This document shows, in pieces, positions 24,807-34,854 of a stretch of 64,000 nt of DNA. The notes under the pieces are model-generated. The model worked only from the letters and a program-made list of their open reading frames with translations. It did not search any database and was not told where the DNA came from. Both the position numbers and the translations under genes were made by a program. The first letter of the stretch is position 1. The number at the start of each line of letters is the position of its first letter. This stretch comes from Glycocaulis sp. (GTDB lineage Bacteria; Pseudomonadota; Alphaproteobacteria; Caulobacterales; Maricaulaceae), in the NCBI GenBank assembly GCA_022565665.1, contig JAIUMI010000005.1, positions 62,001 to 126,000 on the forward strand, read 5' to 3'.

Positions 24807-25694
24807 ATGGACACGATCATCGGACAGATTCTTCTCCCCCTCGCGCTCGCCTTCATCATGCTGGCGCTGGGCGTCGGGCTCACACCGGCTGATTTCCGGC
24901 GCATCTTCGCCCAGCCCAAGGCGCTGATTGCCGGGGCGGTGCTGCAATATGTCTCCCTGCCCCTGCTGGCGATTGCAATCGTGGCCTTCCTGCCCGCGCC
25001 GCCCGTGCTGAAAGTGGGTATCGTGCTACTCGCGGCGTGTCCGGGCGGGACGACCTCCAACCTGCTCACCCATATGGCCAGAGGCGATGTGGCGCTCTCC
25101 ATCTCGCTCACCGCGCTGACCAGTCTCACCTCCATGTTCACCGTGCCGGTGGTGCTGATGATCGCGCTCGCGCTCTTCATGGGGCCGGACGCGCCCTCGG
25201 TCGGCCTTGTCACGACAGGGCTCGTCATCTTCCTTTTGACCGTGGTGCCGGTCGCGATCGGCATGGCGATCCGCCAGTTCGCGCCGAAAGCCGCTGATGT
25301 GCTCGACCGGCATTCGCGCCTGCTCTCCGGCGTGGTGTTCACCGCCGTGGTGCTGGCCACGCTCATTGCCGACCGGGACGAACTGGCCCAGCGCTTCCTC
25401 GATGCAGGCGGGATCGCGCTCGCGCTCAATGTCGCCGCGATGGCGGTTGCGTTTGCGGCGGCAAGCCTGTTGTCCCTGAAAATGCGCCAGCGCATCGCCC
25501 TGACGCTCGAATGCGGCCTGCAGAACGCCACCCTTGCCATCGTGGTATCGGTCTCGATGCTGGGCAGCGTGTCCTATGCGGTGCCGGCGGCGATCTACGG
25601 CCTTCTCATGTTCGTGACGGCAGGTGCGTTCATCCTGTGGGCCAGGCGCTGGTCAGGCGTCGCTACGCGGGCGAGGCGGATGGTGGGGGTTTAA
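24807..25694 (+). CDS. Bile acid:sodium symporter family (BASS) protein
   Basis: The 295-residue integral membrane protein has nine to ten hydrophobic segments and the BASS signatures: [14 protein letters not shown] near the N-terminus, [23 protein letters not shown] in the first crossing region, and [14 protein letters not shown] in the second repeat, both containing the Na+-binding polar residues. Members move organic anions with Na+; bacterial substrates are mostly unknown. It ends in TTAA shared with the convergent rluD stop. Confidence 0.87.
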   Translation: MDTIIGQILLPLALAFIMLALGVGLTPADFRRIFAQPKALIAGAVLQYVSLPLLAIAIVAFLPAPPVLKVGIVLLAACPGGTTSNLLTHMARGDVALSISLTALTSLTSMFTVPVVLMIALALFMGPDAPSVGLVTTGLVIFLLTVVPVAIGMAIRQFAPKAADVLDRHSRLLSGVVFTAVVLATLIADRDELAQRFLDAGGIALALNVAAMAVAFAAASLLSLKMRQRIALTLECGLQNATLAIVVSVSMLGSVSYAVPAAIYGLLMFVTAGAFILWARRWSGVATRARRMVGV

Positions 25695-26698
25695 ACCCGC
25701 TTCAGGGCCGCATGCAGAACCTGAAGGTCTTCGGGCAGTCCGGTCTCGAACACCATTTCCTCGCGCGTTTCCGGGTGGATGAAGCCGAGCACGGCGGCAT
25801 GGAGCGCCTGACGGCCGAGTGACTTGATCTCCGGAATATCGGGCACGCCCTTGAGCTGGTTGACGCGCTGCGGGCCATAGATGCGGTCGCCGACAAGGGC
25901 GTGGCCGATATGGTCCATATGGACGCGTATCTGGTGGGTGCGCCCGGTCTCCAGCCGGCATTCCACCAGCGCGGCGAGCGGCGTGCCGATAGGGGCTTTG
26001 GCTTCCTGCCCGAAGGTCTCGAGCACCTGGTAATGGGTGATCGCTTCCTTGCCGGCCGTGCCGTTCCAGTCGAGCGCGGTCATTTTCAGCCTGTCGCGCG
26101 TGGAGCGGGCGATGCGGGTTGCTACCGTGCCCGAACGCGGGCGGGGCGCGCCGCGCGTGAAGGCCATATAAGCGCGCTCCACGCTATGCCTGGCGAACTG
26201 TTTGGAGAGAAAGCGGTGGGCCATGTCGGTCTTGGCCACGACCAGCACGCCGGACGTGTCCTTGTCCAGCCGGTGCACGATGCCCGGCCGCTCCACCCCG
26301 CCAATACCCGACAGCGTGCCCTTGCAGTGATAAAGGAGGGCATGGACCAGCGTACCGGTCCACGCGCCCGCGCCGGGATGCACGGTCAGTCCCGCCGGCT
26401 TGTTGATGACGATCAGCGCATCATCCTCGTGCAATATGTCGAGCGGGATGTTTTCCGGCTTCGGCACCGCCGGTTCCAGCGGCGGCACGGTGAGGGTGTA
26501 GACATGGCCCTTGCGCAGCTTTGCGGCAGGGTCGGTCACCACCTCGCCATTGACGGCAAGCGCGCCTGCCTCGACCAGCGCCTTGCAGCGCGAACGCGAC
26601 AGTTCAGGCCATTGCGCGGCCATCCAGCGGTCCAGCCGCTCGCCCTCATCGGCCTCGCTGGCCGTTATGCTGCGGATATCATCTTGTGAACCCGTCAT
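25691..26698 (-). CDS. rluD: 23S rRNA pseudouridine synthase, RluD type
   Basis: RluA-family enzymes isomerise uridines of 23S rRNA; RluD modifies helix 69. The 335-residue protein has an N-terminal S4 RNA-binding domain (RLDRWMAAQWPELSRSRC; residues 20-75) and a catalytic core with HRLDKDTSG, where Asp145 is the nucleophile. HQIRVHMDHIGHALVGD is the conserved late motif. A single copy with S4 domain and this length favours RluD over RluA or RluC, which stays an inference. It diverges from the TonB receptor gene across about 180 bases. Confidence 0.88.
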   Translation of the reverse strand: MTGSQDDIRSITASEADEGERLDRWMAAQWPELSRSRCKALVEAGALAVNGEVVTDPAAKLRKGHVYTLTVPPLEPAVPKPENIPLDILHEDDALIVINKPAGLTVHPGAGAWTGTLVHALLYHCKGTLSGIGGVERPGIVHRLDKDTSGVLVVAKTDMAHRFLSKQFARHSVERAYMAFTRGAPRPRSGTVATRIARSTRDRLKMTALDWNGTAGKEAITHYQVLETFGQEAKAPIGTPLAALVECRLETGRTHQIRVHMDHIGHALVGDRIYGPQRVNQLKGVPDIPEIKSLGRQALHAAVLGFIHPETREEMVFETGLPEDLQVLHAALKRV

Positions 26699-26874
26699 AA
26701 TTCATCCTGAGCGGCTACTCAGCGAGCGTGCTTTTTGTGCAACGCCGCCCGCAATGCTGCAGCGCGTCAAATATCTGTAACGCGGCTGAAGCGGTCCCGT
26801 CACATTGGCCAGTTAGCAGCGCATAGAGAGCCCGGCAAGCGTGCCGGGCGGGCGCTATTCAGGAGCACCATGCC

Positions 26875-29204
26875 ATGATCCGCAAATCTGTCCTCATGTC
26901 GGCTGTCGCGCTGGGTGCGGTATCCGCCCCGGCTTTTGCCGGACTGAACGAGACGGCCCAGCCCGTCGAGGTCATCCGCGTCACCACCCAGTTCCGCGAT
27001 CAGTCGCTGGCCGAGGTGCCGATCAATGTCACCGCCTTTGACGCAGAACTGATCGACCGGCTGGACATCCGCAATCTGGAAGACATGGCCGCCTTCACGC
27101 CGGGCCTCGTCATTCAGGAGCAGAGCCCGAACAATACCGGCTATTCGCTGCGCGGCATCACCACCGATAGCGGCGCGGCCAACGCCGAAGCCCGCGTGGC
27201 CCTGTTCCAGGACGGTGTCTCCATCACCCGCTCGCGCGCATCCTATGTTGAACTGTTCGACATGGAGCGCATCGAGGTGGCCAAGGGCCCGCAGCCGACC
27301 CTGTTCGGGCGCGGCGCGCTGATCGGCGGGATCAACCTGATCCAGAACAAGGCCGCTCAGGAAAACAGCGGCAGCCTGTTTGCAGGCTATGGCAATTTCA
27401 ACCAGCGCGAACTCGGCGGCCACGTGAACCGCGATCTGGGCGCAGGTTATGCCTTCCGCCTCGCCGGTGTCATGCGTGCGCGCGACGGCTCTATCGAGAA
27501 TCTGGGCGACGGCGCAGACCTGCAGGGCCGCCACGTCGCGGGTGTACGCGCGGTATTCAGCGGCGAGCCGACCGATACCTTCCGCTTCCACGTGATTGCG
27601 AACTGGCAGGAAGACTCCGGTCCTGGCACCTCATTCAAGTCTGGCGTGCTTGTCGCCCCCGGCACCAATGTGTCGCCGTACACCGCGGCGGACCTTCGTG
27701 TCATTCCGGGCTTTCTTGGCGGCCGCCCCTCGGGCTCAACCGCACCGTGCAGGGGCTTACCTTCCTGACCGAGTGGGAGCTTACCGACGCGCTTCAACTC
27801 TCGACCATCACCGCATATCGCGATTATGACTCGCTGGAGGTCTTCGACCCTATCGGGGCCGGCATCAATTTCGTGAACTTCGCCGAAGATGCCTCGGGGC
27901 GCCAGACCAGCCATGAAATGCGCCTGACATTCGACGATGGTGGCCGTCTGACGGCCTTTGGCGGCGTCGCATACTTCTATGAAGCCAATACCCAGCGGGT
28001 GCCGGGCATTTATAACGAGGCGGTCGCCCAGGCTTTCTTCGTGTCTACCGGCGCATTTGGCGATCCCAACGTGCTGGGCGGATTGCTGGGCGTGCCGGCA
28101 TCGGCGCTGACCGATCTGCGTAATCCCTTCCCCTTCTCCATCGCTGCGCTGGCTGGCGGTCAGGGCTTTGTGCCACTGCGCCCGAACTATACCGAGGAAT
28201 CGGCTAATGCTGGGCGCACCGAGTCTTGGGACGTCTTCGCGGATGTGTCATATGCGGTTACCGATCGCCTGACCCTGACCGGGGGGCTTCGCTACACCAA
28301 TGAGGACAAGGTTGCCTCCGGTTATGGTGGCACGGCCATGGGCCCCAACCGGGTGACTTTCGGTCCGGCGCTCATACTGCCGGCTACGCCCAATGGCGCG
28401 GAAGTGAGCGAGACCGCCAGCTTCGACGCGTGGACATGGCGCATGGTCGCCGCTTACGAGCTGAACGACCGGGTCAATACCTGGCTGAGCTATGCGCGTG
28501 GCCGCCGTCCTGATGTCATCGCGCTGGACACCGGGTCGCCGACCTTCTTCTCCATCGCACCGGCTGAAATCGTGGAGTCGCTGGAAGCTGGTGCCTTCGT
28601 AAGCTTCGACCGTGGCAATCTCTCCGGCTCGATCTTCCGCGCCGAGTACGAGAACTTCCAGTCGGCCGTGTTTGATCCGACCTCCAACACGTTTGCGCCG
28701 ACCAATGCGGGTAACGCCACCCAGTACGGACTTGAGCTGCAGGGCGACATGCGCATCGGTGAAGAGGTCAATGTGTTCTTCACCTACGCCTACAATCTGG
28801 CCACCTTCGACTCGACCTCGGGCGGCCAGCCTCAGGCGCTTGCCGGAAACCGTTTCCGCTATTCGCCCGAGCACGCCCTGTCGTTCGGCACGCGTATCCG
28901 TCTGGCAGATGGGCCCTGGGGTGAGGTGACTTTCCTGCCGAGCTATACTTGGCAGTCGCACATCTATTTCGACAACGACAATCAGGAGTTTGACGGCGTG
29001 CGTCAGGACTCCTACGGCCTGCTGCGCGCGCGTCTGCGCTATGAAACGGCCGATGGCGGCCGCTTTGCCGAGGTGTTCGGCAACAACCTGACCGATGAAC
29101 GCTATCTCATCGACGCAGGCAATACCGGAGGGGCGTTCGGTCTGCCGACCTTCATCGCAGCCGCGCCTCGCACCTATGGCATCCGCTTGGGTGTGAACTT
29201 CTAA
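26875..29204 (+). pseudogene. TonB-dependent receptor, frameshifted
   Basis: The reading frame starting at 26875 has a signal peptide (MIRKSVLMSAVALGAVSAPAFA), the plug domain (VPINVTAFDAELIDRL; YSLRGITT; ERIEVAKGPQPTLFGR) and the first barrel strands, then runs into a stop at 27768. The remaining barrel continues in another frame to a terminal Phe (RLGVNF) at 29204. Similarity passes between frames at the CCCC run 27726-27729; restoring one C rejoins GGRPLGLNRTVQG with the downstream frame. The full product would be about 776 residues, normal for an outer-membrane uptake receptor. A sequencing error cannot be excluded. Confidence 0.8.
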
Positions 29205-29232
29205 GAGCGGCACACGGCCGGGGGGCGGTGCG

Positions 29233-29276
29233 AAGGGCCGGGGACTGCTTGAGGGAGCAGTGACCCGGCCCTTTTT
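29233..29276 (+). terminator. Rho-independent terminator after the TonB receptor
   Basis: GGGCCGGG at 29235-29242 pairs with CCCGGCCC at 29264-29271, with an inner CTGCT/AGCAG helix, followed by a run of five T residues. It separates the receptor from the phoD gene, so the two may not be one operon. Confidence 0.85.
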
Positions 29277-29336
29277 CTTGTGCCTGTCACATCGACCATG
29301 CACACTCGCTGACAAAGCATTCAAGGGGAGAGAGCC

Positions 29337-31046
29337 ATGTTCAAACCGTTCACCCTCACACGCCGGGGCGCCTTGCTGGCCGCTGCCGGAGCAGGCGCGG
29401 GGCTCGCTGCGTGCTCTGAAGAGGTGCGGTTCGATCCGCTTCCCTTGCCCGATGGCCCGTTCAAGCATGGCGTGGCCTCCGGCGATCCTGACCAGACGAG
29501 CCTGGTTGTGTGGACGGCCGTTACGGCTGAGGGCGATGCGCGCACCACGCTGGACATTGCCACCGAAGAAACCTTCAACACCATCGTTGAAACGCGCGAT
29601 CTCGCCCCGCGTGACGGCGTGATCGCAGTCAATGGCGCGCGCCCGATGAAGGCGCTGATCGAGGGGCTGGAGCCAGGCCGGGAGTATTTCTACCGCTTCC
29701 ATCATGGCGGCGAGGTCTCCCCGGTGGGCAAGACGCGTACCCTGCCCGATGGTCCGGTGGACCGGTTCCGCATCGCGGCCTTTTCCTGCTCCAACTATCC
29801 GTTCGGCTTCTTCAACGCCTACCGCGACGCCGCCAATGAGGGTTTCGACCTGATGGTGCATCTGGGCGATTATATCTATGAGTACGGCCATGGCGGGTAT
29901 GGCACCGAAGATGCCGAACGGCTCTCGCGTGTGCCCGATCCCATGCATGAAACGCTGTCGGAAGAGGATTATGCGCGCCGTCACGCGCTCTATTGCTCCG
30001 ACCCCGACCTGCAGGCGGCCAAGGCCGCCGCGCCATGGATACTGATCTGGGATGATCACGAGACGGCGAACGATTCCTGGCGCTATGGCGCAGAAAACCA
30101 TGATCCCGAAACCGAGGGTGACTGGTTCACGCGGCGCGATAATGCGCTGCGCGCCTATCATGACTGGCTACCCGTGCGTGAGGCCGAGCCGCTGAAGAAG
30201 CGCTATGGCGCTGTGGAGATCGGCGATCTGGCAACGCTGGTCTTTCTGGAAACGCGGCTGACCGCGCGCTCTGAAGAACTCACCCTCGACAGCTTCCCGA
30301 TTGATCCTGCCTCCGACCCTGAAGACCCGGAGAACCGCGCCGCCGTGCAGCGCTGGCGCGATGAGGTGATCGGCGATCCCGAACGCCGCCTCCTGTCTGA
30401 AGACCAGCGCGCCTTTGTCGGCGGCGCTCTGGCCGCGTCCGTGCAGGCGGGCAAGCCCTGGCGCATCATCGCCAATCAGGTACTGATGGGACGCTTGGAA
30501 GCGCCCAACTACATGACCCAGACCCCGCTCTGGCTGCGCGCCTATATGCGCCTGCGCGGCGGGTTCGTGTGGGAGTTTGCCCAGCGCACCGCCCATGACG
30601 TGCCGATGAACCTTGATAGCTGGGACGGTTTCCCTGCGGACCGCGAGCGCTTCTACCAGACCGCGCGCGAGGCCGGAGCCGACTTCGTGGTCATCACGGG
30701 CGATACGCACAATACCTGGGTCAATGATCTCCACGACGGGCAAGGCAACCGCGTCGGGACGGAGTTTGGCGTCACCTCGGTGACCAGTCCCTCGCCTTTC
30801 GAGGCGGTCAATGCGCCGGGCGTTGATTTCGGCAAGATGGCCGAGGACCGCAATCGCGAAATCCTGCGCAATAACGCATGGGACAAGGGTTATACCCGCC
30901 TCACCCTGACCCGCGATGAGCTGATCGCCGAACAGATGATCCTCTCCACCATCAAGGAACGCGAATTTGCCGTCCGTCCGGATGGCGTTTGGCGGGTGCG
31001 CCCTGCCAATGGCGGGCCAGTGCCGCAGGTGGAGAAGATCGGCTAG
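29337..31046 (+). CDS. phoD: PhoD-type alkaline phosphatase/phosphodiesterase
   Basis: PhoD enzymes are secreted Ca/Fe phosphatases that release phosphate from organic esters. The 569-residue protein has a twin-arginine-like signal (TLTRRGALLAAAGAG), an N-terminal beta domain (FKHGVASGDPDQTSLVVWT) and a metallophosphatase core with FSCSNYPFGFFNAYRDAA, HLGDYIYEYG, WDDHETANDSW and ITGDTHNTWVNDL. All the metal-ligand motifs appear intact. A Cys at residue 26 in LAACSE could make it a lipoprotein. It follows a TonB receptor and a terminator, a placement suggesting phosphate scavenging. Confidence 0.92.
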   Translation: MFKPFTLTRRGALLAAAGAGAGLAACSEEVRFDPLPLPDGPFKHGVASGDPDQTSLVVWTAVTAEGDARTTLDIATEETFNTIVETRDLAPRDGVIAVNGARPMKALIEGLEPGREYFYRFHHGGEVSPVGKTRTLPDGPVDRFRIAAFSCSNYPFGFFNAYRDAANEGFDLMVHLGDYIYEYGHGGYGTEDAERLSRVPDPMHETLSEEDYARRHALYCSDPDLQAAKAAAPWILIWDDHETANDSWRYGAENHDPETEGDWFTRRDNALRAYHDWLPVREAEPLKKRYGAVEIGDLATLVFLETRLTARSEELTLDSFPIDPASDPEDPENRAAVQRWRDEVIGDPERRLLSEDQRAFVGGALAASVQAGKPWRIIANQVLMGRLEAPNYMTQTPLWLRAYMRLRGGFVWEFAQRTAHDVPMNLDSWDGFPADRERFYQTAREAGADFVVITGDTHNTWVNDLHDGQGNRVGTEFGVTSVTSPSPFEAVNAPGVDFGKMAEDRNREILRNNAWDKGYTRLTLTRDELIAEQMILSTIKEREFAVRPDGVWRVRPANGGPVPQVEKIG

Positions 31047-31058
31047 GCTGATGCGAAA

Positions 31059-31084
31059 ACGGGCGGCCCTGACAGGCCGCCCGT
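31059..31084. terminator. Hairpin between phoD and DUF4168 gene
   Basis: ACGGGCGGCC and GGCCGCCCGT form a ten-base-pair perfect stem around a six-base loop in the 61 bases between the two convergent stops. No strong T-run is present on the + side, so a bidirectional role is plausible. Confidence 0.6.
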
Positions 31085-31107
31085 CCCCTGATCCATTGGT
31101 GGCCTGC

Positions 31108-31509
31108 CTACTGAGGCTGGCCCGTCATGGTGGCGGCTTCGGCATTGATGCGCTCGGCCAGTTCAGGATCGCTCTGCGAGCCAGCCACGATCGCGTTGTA
31201 TTCATCAACGGTCAGTCCGGCCTGCTCCACGACCGCAATCATCTGCTGCTCGGCTTCCTGCTGAATGGCCATGGCAGTTTCCTGATCTTCGGCGGCCTCA
31301 AGCTGAGGCTGATAGCTCTGGGCAATCATGCCCACGCCTTGCGCTGCGGTGATGTAGGATCTGATCTGCTCATCCGTCACATCGGCAGAGCCAACAGGCG
31401 CAGGCTGCTGCATTGTAGCGCCTTCCTGCTGTGCCAGAGCAGCGGGCGCAGCCGCGCCAGCAGCAAGGATCGTGGAGGCCAGCATGGCGGTGAGAAACGA
31501 TTTTTTCAT
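31108..31509 (-). CDS. DUF4168 family secreted protein
   Basis: The 133-residue protein has a signal peptide (MKKSFLTAMLASTILAAGAA, cleavage near ALAQ) and a helical DUF4168-like domain with VTDEQIRSYITAAQGV, IQQEAEQQMIAVVEQAGLTVDEYNAI and a terminal segment of Ala/Gln. The family is common in alphaproteobacteria and cyanobacteria and has no assigned reaction. The frame continues 74 codons upstream into AT-rich sequence, but GAGG seven bases before this ATG and the signal peptide fix the start. Confidence 0.78.
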   Translation of the reverse strand: MKKSFLTAMLASTILAAGAAAPAALAQQEGATMQQPAPVGSADVTDEQIRSYITAAQGVGMIAQSYQPQLEAAEDQETAMAIQQEAEQQMIAVVEQAGLTVDEYNAIVAGSQSDPELAERINAEAATMTGQPQ

Positions 31510-31984
31510 AGGATTGCCTCTTCCCGGTTGCAGAACGTAAGCGCTGTATTGCGCGTGATAAAGCGGGAACGTTTGAGTCTTAGCATCGTTCCCGGCCAAT
31601 ATCACCCTCATTACTGCGACCAATAAATCTGCCCATATATATGACACAATATTACAAAATTTTATGACGATATATACGTCAGATGATTTTCGAGAATTCC
31701 AAATTCCATCAAACACATAGAAATAACGCACAAAGCGCGGGGTTTATCTCGGTCTGATCCGCAAACGCGACACCGATTTCAGTGCGATGACCGGGAAGGA
31801 CGCCCCCAACTCCTGAAAACGATACCTGGTCAGGGGCGGTGATGCGCCAACCGTGGAACGGATCAGGTAGCGCTAAGCCCCACATTACCGCAAATTACGT
31901 GGACAAAAGCCGGCCTCCCGGCCATCTCTGTAACTGGATGCCTGCACATCTTTGCGGGCGGGGCTGACCAATGGGGAATACAAG
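31510..31984. other. AT-rich intergenic region with palindromes
   Basis: This 475-base spacer between divergent DUF4168 and sppA genes has no supported ORF. From about 31600 to 31740 the GC content falls to roughly one third by eye, against well over 60 percent around it. Within it lie CATATATATG (31634-31643), AAAATTTT (31656-31663) and GACGATATATACGTC (31666-31680, near palindrome). It probably holds promoters for both genes and perhaps a nucleoid-protein site; neither is proved. Confidence 0.5.
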
Positions 31985-33829
31985 ATGGGCTTTGTAGCAA
32001 GGGCGTGGAGCGGTCTTGGCGCGATACAGCGTGGGATCATGCGGGTCATCGGTCTGATCGTGATGATCCTGGTATTGTTCTGGCTTGTCGGCGCGCTCTT
32101 TTCCAGCGATGCCGTGCGGGTCGGCCAGTCCGGCGCACTGGCGCTGGATCTTAACGGCCGTATCGTGGAGGAGCGCACCGTGGTCACGCCCACAAGCGCC
32201 CTGCAATCGGCGCTGTTTGGCGGCGGGCCCGCAGTGGAGATCCTGCTGGACGATGTGGTTCACGGCCTGCGTCTGGCGCGCGAGGATGACAGCGTTTCCA
32301 CCATCGTCCTGGACCTGTCGCGCTTTGCCGGCGCTACGCCCGCCAGCCTGCACACCATCGCGGGTGAGATGACCGCGTTCCGCGAGGCGGGCAAGACGAT
32401 CCTCGCCCATTCGGGCATGTATGGCGATTCCAGCTGGTTCCTGGCGGCTCACGCGGACGAGGTGTTCCTGCACAATCAGGGCGTGGCCATGATCGAGGGC
32501 TATTCCAGCTTCCCGATCTATCTGCGCGGCCTGCTCGACCGGCTGGGCGTCACGGTGAACATCTTCCGGGTGGGCGAGTTCAAGTCAGCTATCGAACCGC
32601 TGGAACGTGCGGATATGTCCGAGGCTGACTATGAGGCGCGCGCCTATCTCTATGGCGATCTGTGGAACGCCTATACCCGCGCTGCCGAGGCGGCGCGCGG
32701 GCTGCCCGCCGGTACGCTGCAGCGCCTTGGCGATACCGCTGACGCGGCCGTAATCGCTGCCGAGGGTGATCTGGCCCGCGCTGCGCTGGATGCGGGTCTG
32801 GTAGACCAGCTGGTCAGCCGCACCAGCTTCAACGCCCTTCTGGATGAGCGCTTCGGCACGGTGGAGGACGGCAAACGCCCGGACACCACCGACTTCTTTG
32901 AGTGGTTCAATGCCAACCGGCCCGAACCCGCGGGCCGCCAGCGCGATGTGATCGCAGTCATCAATGCCGTCGGCACCATTATTGATGGCGAGGCCGATGG
33001 CGGTGTGGTCGGCGGGGATATCCATGCCCGCCTGATCCGTCAGGCCCGGCTGGACCCGGAAGTGAAGGCGATCGTGCTGCGCATCGATAGCGGTGGTGGC
33101 GGGGTTTTCGCCTCCGAACTGATCCGCGAGGAGCTGGCGCAGGCCCGCGAAGACGGCCTGACGGTCATTGCCTCCATGGGCGGGGTTGCAGCCTCTGGCG
33201 GCTACTGGATCGCCACGCCGGCCCATGAAATCTGGGCCCACCCCACCACGATTACCGGCTCGATCGGCATTTTCGGCTTCGTGCCGACGTTCGAGACCGT
33301 GCTGGAGAATATCGGGGTCACCTCGGACGGCTATGCGTCCACCCGGTTGGGTGGCGCGATCTCGCTGGAACGGGGCATTGACGAATATGCCGCACGGATT
33401 TTCCAGGCCAGCATCGAGCGAGGCTATGAGAACTTCCTGGAGATTGTCGGCGAAGCCCGCGGCATGAGCCGGGACGAGGTGGACGCGGTAGCCCAGGGCC
33501 GGGTCTGGACCGGCACGCAGGCCCTCGAACGCGGGCTGGTCGACCGGCTGGGCACGTTTGACGAGGCCGTTGCACGCGCCGCAGAGCTCGCAGAGCTGGA
33601 AGACGGGCGCTGGCGCACCAAGGTGTTCACCGAGGAACGCTCCCAGCTCGAACGCATCCTGGCGGCGCTGGGCATGGACGCAGCAGCACGGGCGGGCGCT
33701 GGCGAGGGCGGATTGCTGGCCCGCCTGATCGGACAGGCCGCCGATGAAGCGCGCACCGTGGAGCTAATGAACGACCCCACGGGCCGCTATGCGGTCTGCC
33801 TTGAATGCCCGGCTCTGGCGGTCCGGTAG
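31985..33829 (+). CDS. sppA: Signal peptide peptidase SppA, 67K type
   Basis: SppA is an inner-membrane serine protease that degrades cleaved signal peptides. The 614-residue protein has one N-terminal membrane helix (residues 21-39) and two tandem SppA domains. The catalytic dyad is visible: Lys200 in VGEFKSAIEPLERADMS and Ser404 in VAASGGYWIATPAHEIWA. The length fits the long, two-domain form. The ATG at 31985 has GGGGAA upstream; an earlier in-frame ATG at 31952 is less likely. A shared terminator separates it from convergent folE. Confidence 0.93.
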   Translation: MGFVARAWSGLGAIQRGIMRVIGLIVMILVLFWLVGALFSSDAVRVGQSGALALDLNGRIVEERTVVTPTSALQSALFGGGPAVEILLDDVVHGLRLAREDDSVSTIVLDLSRFAGATPASLHTIAGEMTAFREAGKTILAHSGMYGDSSWFLAAHADEVFLHNQGVAMIEGYSSFPIYLRGLLDRLGVTVNIFRVGEFKSAIEPLERADMSEADYEARAYLYGDLWNAYTRAAEAARGLPAGTLQRLGDTADAAVIAAEGDLARAALDAGLVDQLVSRTSFNALLDERFGTVEDGKRPDTTDFFEWFNANRPEPAGRQRDVIAVINAVGTIIDGEADGGVVGGDIHARLIRQARLDPEVKAIVLRIDSGGGGVFASELIREELAQAREDGLTVIASMGGVAASGGYWIATPAHEIWAHPTTITGSIGIFGFVPTFETVLENIGVTSDGYASTRLGGAISLERGIDEYAARIFQASIERGYENFLEIVGEARGMSRDEVDAVAQGRVWTGTQALERGLVDRLGTFDEAVARAAELAELEDGRWRTKVFTEERSQLERILAALGMDAAARAGAGEGGLLARLIGQAADEARTVELMNDPTGRYAVCLECPALAVR

Positions 33830-33847
33830 GACCGGCCACGCCACAAC

Positions 33848-33881
33848 AAAAAAACCCCGGACGGAAACGTCCGGGGTTTTT
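33848..33881. terminator. Bidirectional terminator, sppA/folE
   Basis: AAAACCCCGGACG and CGTCCGGGGTTTT form a perfect stem around a GAAA loop, with an A-run on the left and a T-run on the right. It can end transcripts from both the sppA and folE sides. Confidence 0.9.
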
Positions 33882-33900
33882 CATGCGCAGATCTGTAAGC

Positions 33901-34536
33901 CTAGCGCTTGGATTGCTCGCACAGGCGCATGAAGCGCTCGCGCAGTTCCGGATTGGCCTTGAACTCGCCGGTAAAGGTGGTGGTAATGGTGGAGACGTGC
34001 GGATGGTGCACACCGCGCGTCGTCATGCACTGGTGCTTGGCATCCACGAACACGGCCACGCCGCGCGGTGCCATAGCATCATTGATGGCGTCGGCGATCT
34101 GGGCCGTCATCGTCTCCTGCGTCTGAAGACGCTTGGAGAAGGCCTCGACCACTTTGGCGATCTTGGAAATGCCGACCACCGCGCGGTCCGGCAGATAGGC
34201 GACGCACGCCGTGCCGAGGATCGGGGCCATGTGGTGCTCACAATGGCTCTCCACATCGATATGGGTGAGCATGACCATGTCATCATAGCCCTGCACATCC
34301 TCAAAGCGCTTGCCGAGGATTTTGCCGGGATCTTCGTGATAGCCGCGGAACCATTCCTCATAGGCCTTCACCACGCGCTTGGGCGTTTCGATCAGGCCTT
34401 CGCGGCGCGGATCATCGCCCGCCCAGCGAAGGAGGGTGCGCACCGCTTCTTCCGCCTCTTCACGGCTGGGGCGTTGCACGGGTTCGAGCATTTCGGCGGC
34501 AGCGCCGAGCGTATTCTTGTTCACAATCGCGTCCAT
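33901..34536 (-). CDS. folE: GTP cyclohydrolase I
   Basis: FolE makes 7,8-dihydroneopterin triphosphate from GTP, the first step of folate (and possibly queuosine) synthesis. The 211-residue protein has the zinc ligands Cys99, His102 and Cys170 (in [14 protein letters not shown] and [15 protein letters not shown]), spaced as in the E. coli enzyme, plus [21 protein letters not shown]. The N-terminal extension of about 20 residues is typical. The spacer to divergent cysS is 318 bases. Confidence 0.95.
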   Translation of the reverse strand: MDAIVNKNTLGAAAEMLEPVQRPSREEAEEAVRTLLRWAGDDPRREGLIETPKRVVKAYEEWFRGYHEDPGKILGKRFEDVQGYDDMVMLTHIDVESHCEHHMAPILGTACVAYLPDRAVVGISKIAKVVEAFSKRLQTQETMTAQIADAINDAMAPRGVAVFVDAKHQCMTTRGVHHPHVSTITTTFTGEFKANPELRERFMRLCEQSKR

Positions 34537-34854
34537 GGAAATGACGGATCCTTTCGTTGTCGGGTCCCGGTTCGGCTTTTCAGGGCCTTGCCGGTGTAGT
34601 GCCGGTTTCCGGATCCAGCGGCGGGGCGGGCGGGTGGAAGGCCCTTGTCACATGCTCCAGCGCCGGGTCGAGCGTTTGGCGTACCGGGAAAACCTGTCCG
34701 GCCCGCAACGCATATAAGCCGTCCGCGCCCGCTTTCCATGGCGCGTGCGGCTCTTTTTAGATGTAGCGGCTGGGGCGTTTTGTCACAAGCATGTGACGCG
34801 GCGCATCATTGGGGGGCTGCACGCGCGCCCTGCTTGCGCTAAGAGGCTGATCCC
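34537..34854. other. Divergent folE/cysS spacer
   Basis: No gene is supported in this 318-base region. It contains a perfect six-base inverted repeat, GTCACA-N4-TGTGAC, at 34782-34797, 58 bases before the cysS start, and GC-rich low-complexity sequence near 34610. Promoters for folE and cysS are expected here, but I see no strong -35/-10 pair. Confidence 0.4.

Noticed and set aside
28248..30161. 637-residue antisense open frame across the TonB receptor and phoD genes
   Set aside because: It lies opposite well-supported coding sequence, has no domain signature, and is the usual consequence of high GC codon use.
34782..34797. GTCACA-N4-TGTGAC as a CRP/FNR site
   Set aside because: The half-sites are inverted relative to TGTGA-N6-TCACA, so it does not match the CRP consensus.
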